From: Viridothelium virens
Lineage: Eukaryota > Ascomycota > Dothideomycetes > Trypetheliales > Trypetheliaceae
Reading direction: 5' to 3'
Length of the DNA: 64,000 bases
NCBI GenBank assembly: GCA_010094025.1
Contig: ML991776.1
Span: forward strand, 496,001-560,000
The notes under the pieces were generated by a model, which was not told the origin of the DNA, ran no database searches, and was given only the letters and a program-made list of their open reading frames with translations. Positions within the stretch are counted from its first letter, which is position 1. Every line of letters starts with the position of its first letter. Of this stretch, positions 25,601 to 34,096 are shown piece after piece. Made by a program: the position numbers and the translations under genes.

Positions 25601-26658
25601 TGCTGACAATGGTGCCCACGAATTTTGGAGGGTGATATTTCAGAGAAGCTTTAGCTTCTGCCCTTCTGTTCCCCCGAAGTTCTCCAACTCATTCTTCTTT
25701 AGCTACGGTTCTATTGAGGATCCGATAGCTGCAGCCCCTATCCACAACGCTGGGTACAGCATGCGAATGTCTGAAGGATAAAATGCGACCCTGTTGCAAG
25801 AGAATTTGGAGTTGAGAACGCCTCCTCAGGGTACATATCATCATATTTTGTGCCAGATATTCCAGGGCCTTCTCCGCTAACGAACTATGTTAAAATGTTG
25901 TGGTCCTTTCCAGATCCAGCACTTGCCGTACGGAGAAGGCACTCCTCCACGCATCTGTGACGGCTGTAGAAGGTGTTTTCCTTACCTCTATCTTTCTCAT
26001 TCTCTTTCCCTCATCCCTCTTTGCTTCCCACGAATGCGTTCTCGATTCACACGCTGCTGTCTAGGGATTGTGCCCACAGTGGCAGCGTATGAAGAAAGGC
26101 TTCTTGGGATAGACACTTCATGAGCAATGCGATCTTCTTTTAAGGCTCCAAAATCCCGTATTACTGGCCGGGTATTGGTAGGCTTTTGTTGTCCATTGCC
26201 TTTCTGCATAACCTTTCTTTTGACGTCGACATTTCATGTCCTCTCTTCTTCTGCCCTTCCGTCTCTTTCTTTGACACCTGCCTGATCGCTTTTATAGACT
26301 GCGGGACGACGTTGTCCACCTGCACTTTGCCTCCGACACCTGCTAGAGATGTGACTGGCAAGATCCAAATTGGGGCTCTGGTCATAGGTAATTGCACCAT
26401 CCTCAAATCTTTATCCATACTCGCTGACTCCAAGCATTTCTTAGCAGTTTCCAAATTCTTGTTTCTTATTCGATTTCTCTCATTTTAAAATGTTCCCAAA
26501 TCTTGCGTACAGTATTTGTCCCGTTGTTTCCAATAACGTTTATGACAAGCCCTGCCACCATTTGGTGACGGAGGCGGGAATTTCGGATGCTTTCTCAGCA
26601 ACCCGCAACCCCCCACCCAAAAAAAAATGGGACCCCAATGTCCTGGGTTACAATAGCT
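22698..26658. other. Long intergenic stretch, possible decayed coding remnants
   Basis: About 4 kb. The part near 22700-22850 is the NIS1 promoter. Minus-strand frames between 23680 and 24730 look protein-like in short pieces but are cut by stops and frame changes, with no nameable domain; they may be relics. The region 25880-26490 has pyrimidine-rich frames without a family likeness. Confidence 0.4.
25325..25378. repeat. Imperfect A/G-rich short tandem repeat
   Basis: Repeated units of the type GAAAATGAAA across about 55 nt. Confidence 0.55.
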
Positions 26659-26669
26659 AAAAAAAAAAA
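26659..26669 (-). terminator. Pol III terminator (T11)
   Basis: Eleven consecutive T on the minus strand, five nt past the 3' end of the tRNA-like element. Confidence 0.45.
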
Positions 26670-26674
26670 CAAGC

Positions 26675-26810
26675 CACTCTACGTGGGGCTTGAACCCACA
26701 ACCTTCGGATTCACGTATAGCTGGAGAAGCATGAATTGGAGAAATCAGAAGGAAAGGATTGGCAAAACTCACAAGTCCGACGCGCTACCTGCCGGCCAAT
26801 GTGTTAGAAG
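26675..26810 (-). tRNA. tRNA-like Pol III gene, possibly tRNA-Thr(TGT) with intron, or a pseudogene
   Basis: Minus strand. The 3' half is convincing: anticodon-stem strand TCCGA, AGGTT, then a T-arm GTGGG-TTCAAGC-CCCAC whose GGTTCAAGCCC fits a B box, then GTAGAGT and a discriminator base. The 5' half has TGGCCGGCAGG (A-box-like), GCGCG and TCGGA, which pairs with TCCGA. Between the half-loops CTTGTG and A lie about 58 nt, in the place where nuclear tRNA introns sit; without them the loop reads CTTGTGA, anticodon TGT. A T11 terminator follows directly. Against a working tRNA: the acceptor 5' strand (CTTCTAA) pairs only partly with GTAGAGT, the D-stem pairs poorly, and the D-region is about four nt too long. 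It may be a decayed tRNA or a tRNA-derived element. Confidence 0.4.
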
Positions 26811-27592
26811 TTTGACAATTTAGATCATGGATTTCATCTTGTCTCACCATTGCGCCAGCAGAGCGAATTCGAGAATGGATAAATTTCTTTTTGATATTAT
26901 ATTATCATATATCTCATATCCTCCTTGATTACAATATCGATTTCCGTGATTGCAGGGACGAAAGACCACACTCTTTAAGCGATAGAAGTCGCTACACGGA
27001 AGCAGCCACGAGTTGGCATGATTTTCCGTACGCAGCTGTGCGCATATTACTCTGCCTCATTTCCGCAAATCATGCGTTTTGGAGAAAGTGGTACTTGAGT
27101 AAGGCCCGAATCAGACCTAAGAGGATGGTAGTGTACGTAGAAATTCCGAATGCGGACAGAGAGGAACATATAGCCGGGCACAGTTTTGGGAAAAGGTTCT
27201 TGGTATTTGAAGAATCCGTGCTCAAATTATAACAAAACTAAGGTCATCTACAGTCTCTTTGCACGCTCAAATCTGGATGCCAATCACACGACCAGTGACT
27301 TTATGAGTATAGAATTAACAAGTACATAAGAGCTAGACACATTGCCATATCCGTATGACAGCGGGAACAACAGTCGAAAGATTGATGTGCCGTGAATGTT
27401 TGAATAATTTTGGAGGCATGAAGGCTACCTTCTTCTCACAGAACGCCATCAAGGAGTCAATTCTTAAGCTGACTAGTGCTAATGCTGATTTTTCTCTTAA
27501 AAGTGCACTCGTTAAGTTAAGATGCTAGAAATCGTTGACCGATTATCAGATAAAACAACAGGGTATGCCAAAATCATTGATGCCACGCCCGC
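26811..27592. other. Intergenic
   Basis: About 780 nt between the tRNA-like unit and the precursor gene. AT-rich at 26880-26945. An open plus frame at 26891-27232 has no family likeness. Confidence 0.5.
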
Positions 27593-27820
27593 TTAGTTCT
27601 GAGAGTTGCTCTGAGCCTCCTTCTTCGCGGCAATTTGAGCTTCAGTGTGGTGAGGCTCGCGCTTCTGCTGGTTGTTTCCCTGGGCGGCTTCCTTCGCCGC
27701 AATCTGAGCTTCAGTATGATGCGCCTCTGGAGCACGCTTGTCGACCCAAGATCCGAATTCATCCTCGGTGCTATCCCAAGGGCCAAATTCATCCGGTGCC
27801 TGGCGAGCCTTGTTGTTGTT
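27593..27820 (-). other. In-frame continuation of the repeat precursor beyond an internal TAA
   Basis: After the TAA at 27821-27823 the same frame continues for 75 clean codons to a TAA at 27593-27595. It encodes a second copy of the longer core segment (QAPDEFGPW...), a Kex2 site VDKR, a further HHTEAQIAAK unit, QQKR, a last HHTEAQIAAK unit and a polar tail ending SNSQN. Compared with the earlier copy, the stop comes from a 6-bp insertion (AATTAA on the coding strand). The part is therefore either freshly lost, translated by readthrough, or intact in other strains. Confidence 0.6.
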
Positions 27821-28249
27821 TTAATTGGAGCGACCGGCTGCCTCCTTGGCGGCTATTTGAGCCTCCGTGTGGTGAGGCTCCGGGTCACGTTTGTCGACCT
27901 CAGACTCAAAGCCATCAAGAGTTTGACGAGCATGGTGTTGAGACTTGCCAGCAGCTTCCTTGGCAGCGATCTGGGCCTCCGTGTGGTGAGGCTCCGGATC
28001 GCGCTTGTCTACCCAAGATCCGAACTCGTCTTCGGTGCTATCCCAAGGGCCAAATTCGTCCGGCGCCTGGCGGGCCTTGTTGTTGTTGGAATGGCCGGCT
28101 GATTTCTTGGCGGCGATCTGGGCTTCCGTATGGTGAGCCTCAGGGTCACGCTTGTCGACCTCTGACTCAAAGCCGTCAAGAGTTTGACGGGTTTGGTGTT
28201 GAGACTTGCCAGCAGCCTCCTTCGCAGCGATCTGCGCTTCGGTGTGATG
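27653..28249 (-). repeat. Modular direct repeats inside the precursor gene
   Basis: Two large units, 28249-27989 (261 nt) and 27988-27722 (267 nt, with a 6-nt insertion), each encode spacer-coreA-KR-spacer-coreB-KR. A partial third unit follows (27721-27653), and a last spacer copy ends the frame. The HHTEAQIAAK spacer occurs six times in total. Confidence 0.8.
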
Positions 28250-28327
28250 GCGGGCCTCAAGATGGACAGGAGTTGCGCATACACCAGCCGCAATCACGCT
28301 GAGAATAAGTGCTTCGGAAAAGCGCAT
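27821..28327 (-). CDS. Secreted Kex2-processed repeat precursor (candidate RiPP precursor)
   Basis: ATG at 28327, single exon, 168 residues. Residues 1-18 are a signal peptide (MRFSEALILSVIAAGVCA). Four HHTEAQIAAK spacers start at residues 27, 65, 114 and 152. Between them lie two alternating segments: A, ARQTLDGFESEVDKR (core about 48-58 and again 135-145; the first copy has TR for AR), and B, a longer Asp/Phe/Trp-rich segment starting QAPDEFGPW (about 87-107). Each ends in Lys-Arg (59-60, 108-109, 146-147), the Kex2 site, followed by DPE. The layout (signal peptide, repeats, KR sites, acidic aromatic cores) is that of UstA-type KEP precursors of fungal ribosomal peptides. It faces a UstYa-family gene across 945 nt. 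The cores have Phe and Trp but no Tyr, unlike ustiloxin or phomopsin. A pheromone-like or repeat-effector role is the alternative. I know no named homologue. Confidence 0.7.
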   Translation of the reverse strand: MRFSEALILSVIAAGVCATPVHLEARHHTEAQIAAKEAAGKSQHQTRQTLDGFESEVDKRDPEAHHTEAQIAAKKSAGHSNNNKARQAPDEFGPWDSTEDEFGSWVDKRDPEPHHTEAQIAAKEAAGKSQHHARQTLDGFESEVDKRDPEPHHTEAQIAAKEAAGRSN

Positions 28328-29272
28328 ATTTGCTGAAGATAACGATGAAGAATAATAGTAAAAAATTGAATAAACGATAGACCAGCTTAGGTAGATGTAG
28401 TCGAAAGGAACGAAAGATCAACGAAATGAGTGGATCAACGAATAGACTTGGCTTACAGAAAAGTAAAATCCGTCGTAATTGCCCGCTCTTATAGAAACTT
28501 AAAGAGCTCTTCTGGACCCATTAAAGTCGCATTGCATTTAATTGACGCTCTCCTTCCAGACAGCGTACCTTGGACCTCACGGCCGAAACGTCGACGGGAA
28601 AATTATCGCAACTCATCCAGTTTCACGGCATCTATCTATGAGCGGTTTGTTAGTATCAGCGAGCCGCTCGTGCTGGGCGCTTCGAGTTGATACCTAGCTC
28701 TGTGTGCCGAGAGGTGTTCAAAAACTTGAGCCATGTCTCCGTCGGAAGTGGTAATGTAGAGCGGCCAAGGAGTGTGCGGCTAGACTTACCTCCAGAACCA
28801 ACAGAGAGCTCTTCTAAGAGGATCGCTTACAGGGTGTGGCTACGCGATGCGGCGATGGTAGTCGTACGTGGAACGTGTCGGGGACACAGCGACTACCGTA
28901 GGGCTAGGCCAGTAGGAGCGCGAACCCTGCCTGGCGGGGCGGGCGAACGGCGCGGTGGGGGCGGTACTCTAGGGGCACAGCTCTACGATAATCCTGGAAC
29001 ATGTTCGATTTCGAAAGTCCTCCTGGTCCACGCCGCGCAAAATTTAACAGCGCTTCGTTACAGCAGGCTTCCCAATGGCCGCGTGCCGTATCTTCCGTAG
29101 AGTACGGAGTACAACAGGTAGAGTAATGTAGTCTTGCTGATCGACTACGGTATGGAGTCCTCCAGTCAACAACCCTGATCGCACTTTCTTACCCTGCCTT
29201 CTTCTCAACCACTTCATTCGCTTGATTTGTTCTCGCAAGAGCTGTGCCTTTGAAAGAAAGCTTTACAGGACA
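28328..29272. promoter_or_regulatory. Divergent promoter region between precursor and first UstYa-like gene
   Basis: 945 nt between two outward-facing starts (28327 minus, 29273 plus), so shared control is plausible. AT-rich next to the precursor, with a GC-rich island at 28850-28990 that contains a small GTGTC-GGG-GACAC hairpin. One TACGGAGTAC decamer lies at 29103-29112. No binding site can be named. Confidence 0.4.
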
Positions 29273-30205
29273 ATGGATTCAAATTATCAGCAAATACCTA
29301 CTAGCGAAAAGCTACTGTGGGAAACCACTGATGTCGAGCACCATACTACAAACGATGGTTCTCCGTTCAGATCCATGCGGCAGAAGACGCTGCAATCTTG
29401 GCTCGCATCTCATGTCATCTGGATGTTGCATGCTTTTCTGCTTTCTGTATCTTTCTATATGTTTATTACAGCTGCAAATATCAATTCAACTTTGCGGCAC
29501 GTCCAGGATTACTCGGCATGGTGTAAGTCCCGTATGCTGTCCATAGACTCTGGACTGAACATCCCTAGCTCCAGCAGCAGAGGCAGTGAATTATGAGAGC
29601 GTCAGGTTCAACATAAGTACTTCAAACAACCCCTTTGTGGGTGCCGGACCGGAAATCGACAGGGCATGGCGGGAGATATCTTATGATAGTCAGTTTCCTA
29701 GCCTGCTCCTGATCCTACAATACTGATTCCTTGTAGTGAGCGATCAGATGATCTCAAAAGATGGACTGTCCATACTGGGCATGCCCGAAGACTCTTTGCA
29801 AGTCAGACACCCAGAGACGGGTGAGGAGGGCTATCGTGTTGGGATGCAGGTCTTCCATCAACTGCATTGTATCAACCTACTGCGGCGCGTTACGTACAAG
29901 GAACATTATGAGCCACTCGGTGGTGAATTTGCGAAGGGACCGAAGGCTTTACAGGCTCACACTGGTAAGATGATCGGCAGTTCGAGCATGCGGCCAAAGC
30001 TAACAGATGAGCAGACCATTGCCTCGAGGTGCTGAGATTAAATGCTCAGTGTCATGCTGACATTGGCATTTTCACATTCTATATGGTACCTGGGGATCCT
30101 CTGGCTTGGCCGCAGCTCGACTCAGATCATGTGTGCCGCAACTTTGACGGTATATTGGACTGGGCTGTTGAGCATTCTGTAGGTAACATGGAAGTCCTTC
30201 AATAG
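29273..30205 (+). CDS. UstYa-family (DUF3328) oxidase A
   Basis: Four exons, 29273-29522, 29569-29688, 29737-29964, 30015-30205; each GT-AG junction keeps frame and gives 262 residues. A cytosolic N-terminus of about 45 residues is followed by one membrane helix (VIWMLHAFLLSVSFYMFI). Then comes the family mark SPAAEAVNYESVRF, and the two HxxHC motifs: HQLHC in exon 3 (after MQVF) and HTDHC across the exon 3-4 junction, followed by LEVLRLNAQC. The end has DHVCRNFDGILDWAVEH, also typical. UstYa/UstYb proteins act in ustiloxin, asperipin and phomopsin synthesis, where they cyclise the peptide through oxidative ether or C-N bonds, probably with copper held by these motifs. All motifs are present, so the protein should be active. 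Position next to the repeat precursor supports action on it. Confidence 0.88.
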
Positions 30206-31448
30206 ACAGCATTGCTGTATAGTCTCTTAATTGCTTGAAGCGCAATGAAATGAACATAAATCGTTAGAAACCACAGCGGCACACCGACTTCCAACGTGAG
30301 CCCTACGACGTACTCAGGATTCCGTCTCAGCAACGCATGCCGCGATGTTAGCCACCGCCTCCCCATCACTGGGAATGCTGTTCCCGTCAAGGGGTTTCAT
30401 CTTGATGTGTGTTCGTTGCAAATGGTTGTCGAGGCTCTGTCTGCGACGGTACTTTTGCGACGTGCGCAGGCAGGGATAGCAAATTTACCTTGTTGACCTT
30501 TTATCAATGGCCTACACGATCTAGGCACGGTCATTACAAGCGTCCATGTCTGGAACAGGAAGTCTAGCTATTGCCACGGGATAGATCAAGATAGATTGCA
30601 TATCATCCTTGATATTTCCTGATCTGCTGCAACTTGTGTCAACTTGGACCAGTTTCACTTGTCAGTGCTCCAAGCTCAACAAACGATTCAGAGGCGAAAG
30701 ACGTCACTTGTCAAGAGGAAACTTTTCGCGAAGTCTCCCAGGCTAAACTTGCCTGAACATGCTCAGCGTGGCGGCCAGGGAAGAATAACCGCGAATTGAC
30801 AGGGGTTGAGAGTTTGGAAATCGACACACAGATCCATCATCGACGCCACGATGTAGAGGAGTTCGCAACTCAAGACTTCATGAATACACCGTACATGGCA
30901 GTCGGATAGAAAACGCAATATTCTGATCTTGTTGGCAGCTCCTCGTATTCAGTCTCTCGCCTGTCTACTGATACCCAAAACATTCAAAATTTTCCGACGA
31001 TGCTCCCCACCATAGATCGGCACACGATTCTAAGCGCTGCCCAACAGTAGAGATCTTTTCATTCTATCGACTCATCTTGCAACAATCGACATGTTCGACA
31101 TACAGATTACATGCGTGCAGACGTAAATGCCGCGTTGAGCGAATTACGCGGTTCTTTGCGTACGTTTTGGATGTTCGGCTCCCTGAGACGCTCGCAAAAC
31201 ACGGTCACGCCCCACAGGTTCGCAATCCCAAGTCGCTAACCGCTGGTCTGCACGCAATGCGAACGAATACCTACATGGCGAAACCGTCACGTCGTACGAT
31301 CGGATGGCGATTCGCCAAGACCAGATCATATGCTCTCTGCGTGCTCTCTCGTAGTCAATTCGATTGAGGTATCGTTTCATCTCCATTTTGCAACCGTATA
31401 TTTCCACTTTTCTCATCTTTCATTCATTTGGCTACTCACAATACAACG
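30206..31448. other. Intergenic between the two UstYa-like genes
   Basis: About 1.24 kb, longer than needed for one promoter, yet no frame shows a domain. I looked for a methyltransferase, P450, FAD enzyme or a second precursor and saw none. Confidence 0.5.
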
Positions 31449-32392
31449 ATGGGAGGCTCCAGATCACACCTTTATGAGGATTCCGATGATGAGTCCGATA
31501 CGCTTGCAACAGACTCTATCCACTCGATGGAGAAGATTTCGCTTAGAGATCACGATCAAGAGGGGAACTATCGCCATAGGAGAGCGATCAGCCAGAGACA
31601 TAACTCTCTCCTCAACTGGTTACGATGGGGTATCGTAGTAGCTTTGCAAGCAATTATCATTACTCTATTATGCGTCAGGCCAAAAGCAGAGATGCGCGAT
31701 CTCCTTGACACCGAAACCGGGGCTGATATTAATGGCCTCTATCCCACAGGTACGGTTTTGTATGCCCCAAAGAATTGCAGCAGCTCTAACAGCTATAGTG
31801 GAACATGAGTACAAACGTTTAAAATTCGAGGAAGATCTTTACATGCCAAACATGACGTCTCTAAATGATAGGGACGAAGTACGCCGCCGATGGGATAAGC
31901 TTCTGCCTCGTAAGTCACCTTAGAGAAAGGAGTTGAGACTTGTAGCTAACGTTTCGTAGGAGGTAGTGGGAGCGTTGCTATCTCCGACTATAAGAAGCAT
32001 CCGCTGTTAGGCGAACCGATTGCAGACGATCCAATCCGGACCGGGCCTTTGTTTGAAGCTAGTTGGACGCATGCGCTCCATTGCGTAGGTGATGCCGATC
32101 CCCAGGTCTTCGCCAGTGTAACTAATCTCATCAGCTCTACTACTCAGTCGATCAATATCATCAGCTTGTTCTAAAGGGTCCCACCGGTGAGGAAAATACT
32201 CACCACGCTTCTCACTGTTTCGAGTATTTGCGGACGAGTCTCCTCTGCAATCTTGATATGACTTTGGAAGGGTCGTACTCAGCCAATCGTGAGAGTGGTG
32301 GACAAGCACATGTTTGCAGAAACCGAGATCAAGCGGTAAAGTGGATCGAAGACAGACGAGTCGACGAGCTTCAAGATATCGTTGGATCATGA
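31449..32392 (+). CDS. UstYa-family (DUF3328) oxidase B
   Basis: Four exons, 31449-31749, 31799-31909, 31960-32084, 32135-32392, all GT-AG and in frame; 264 residues. A charged N-terminus of about 65 residues precedes one membrane helix (WGIVVALQAIIITLLCV). Family marks: DINGLYPT, MPNMTS, RRRWDKLLP, GSGSVAISDYKKHPLLGEP, then motif 1 HALHC and motif 2 HHASHC followed by FEYLRTSLLC. It ends with AHVCRNRDQAVKWIEDRRV. This subtype differs from the first gene (HQLHC/HTDHC), so the two are not recent duplicates; known dikaritin clusters often use two or more unlike UstY proteins for successive oxidations. Same strand as oxidase A, 1.24 kb apart. Confidence 0.88.
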
Positions 32393-34096
32393 CGAGCGCA
32401 GAAAGGAGTGGTCATATAATTTCCACAATCTCTTTAACCAGGCGCGTAAAAAGGGTTATAGAGAAGCCAAAAGCATTGACATGCTCCTATTTCTCCTGTG
32501 CAGGCCAGTGAACATGAAAAGCGAGTATTCCAATTCCTCCTCACCACCGCTTCCATGCTTCGACCACAATTCTCCTCCCGATCGCACCCTCGTCTTACCT
32601 CCGTCGCCTGATCACTGCACAACTCAGTGTCTTTGACGTTAGCTAAGCAAAGCATTGGCCTGTTATGTTTGCGGGCCAAATTTGATCTGCGCATTCGCTT
32701 TCGATTCAGACCACTAGCATCCTGAGACTACTTTGGTCGTACAGCCGCTCTCGTCCCAGGACCGCTCTTGTCCCAGGACTACTGTGGTCCCAGACACACC
32801 CACATCACAATCACCTACAATCCCACCCAGCCCACTCCCGCACTATCACCGCTGGGCCCTTTGCAATCCGTCCATTCTGTACTCTGCCCGCAGAGCGAGA
32901 TGATGCAGGTTTCAAGACAGTCCGTTGATTCTGACAGTATCAGGCTCCTGCGGACGCCAAGGCAGACTTCAGAGTCTCCAAGATGCAGGAATTTTAGCTG
33001 CTTGCTGCCTCAATACGCGGCAGCCTCAATAGGCAGAGCCGAATCAGCCTCAAAGCTTCTAGAAACAAACCGGCCGCCCTCAGACTGGCAATGGTTAGAC
33101 GGCGTTTGCTCGCAGGAGCGAACCGAGCTAGCTCCAAAGCTGTCACTCTGCTTCCCCGGGCAAGCCCTGCACGGATAGAGTTCGAAAATCTGGAAAGACG
33201 CCGCGCTCTAAGGATAGCAGGAAGGTTCGGAAAAGCCACGAAGAGCCGCGAGAAGGAAAGTAGGGAGGAATACCGTAAGGCAGAACGAGCAGGGAAGAGA
33301 AAAGCCACCTACAGACGGAGAGACTCCGCCTGAGGAGCGAGGACGGCAGTGCGTAGGTGATATGGAAGCGGAAGAAGGTTGTGAGGCCTGAGGCTCGAGT
33401 CTTCAGTGACATCATGTAGGCTCATTTGGGGAAAAGTCTTCCCACCAACGCGTGACAAGTATTTGCTAAGTAGTGCCAGCAGGTGCGGCACCAAGTGGCA
33501 TGACGACCATGACAATCGTCGCTGACTCTCAGCAGCTGTAGGACGAACTCTTCCAGCACAATGCCAGCCTTTGAAATCACGTCAAAGCTGCTTTCATTGC
33601 AATTCTAGTTGGGAAGGCCCTCAACGCTCTGATGGCAAATTTAGCCGAATTCAATGCTTTACGTTGGCTTTCGAATGCCTCGAGGCTTCTCTTGTGAGCC
33701 GAGCAAGGCCTGACTCGGCCTTAGGACCAGTATTGAAATGAGATCGCTGAGGGAACTATAGTCGACGGGATCTGGTAGGAGGATAGGCGAAGCGCATGCT
33801 TCGAGGCGATAAACGTTCTGCCATGGAGCAGACTATAAGGGTGATCAAATGCTCAAGCAAGCCAGCCTGATTGACTTCTGTTCGGTCGACACGACGACTG
33901 GTTGAGTGCTCCTTCTCCTCTGCTTTGTACTCGGGCGTTGCGCCGCTGCTTCCATGATTCACGCAAATGGAGCACGAGCGAAACAACACGAAAAGTGCTA
34001 CCAATCTTGGCAGTAGCCGGTTTGCACTGCTGATTGGACAGTCGCGACTTCTTTCCCATCTCGTTAAAGGGGTTACAACAACACCTTCTCTCACCT
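32393..34096. other. Intergenic with short repeats and a possible relic
   Basis: A degenerate short tandem repeat based on GTCCCAGGAC lies near 32739-32792. A plus frame at 33091-33333 is Arg/Lys/Glu-rich (with REKESREEYRKAERAGKRKA) and recalls linker regions of LINE-type elements, but no reverse transcriptase motif is present. No supported gene. Confidence 0.4.

Noticed and set aside
27818-27844. 26-nt GT-AG intron that would remove the precursor's internal TAA
   Set aside because: Too short to splice; comparison with the sister repeat shows a simple 6-bp insertion.
27535-28302. 255-codon plus frame opposite the repeat precursor
   Set aside because: It repeats only because the minus-strand gene repeats; the minus frame has the signal peptide and Kex2 sites.
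28875-28887. Small hairpin as a terminator or riboswitch
   Set aside because: A five-base stem in GC-rich DNA occurs easily by chance, and such elements are not expected here in a fungal promoter.
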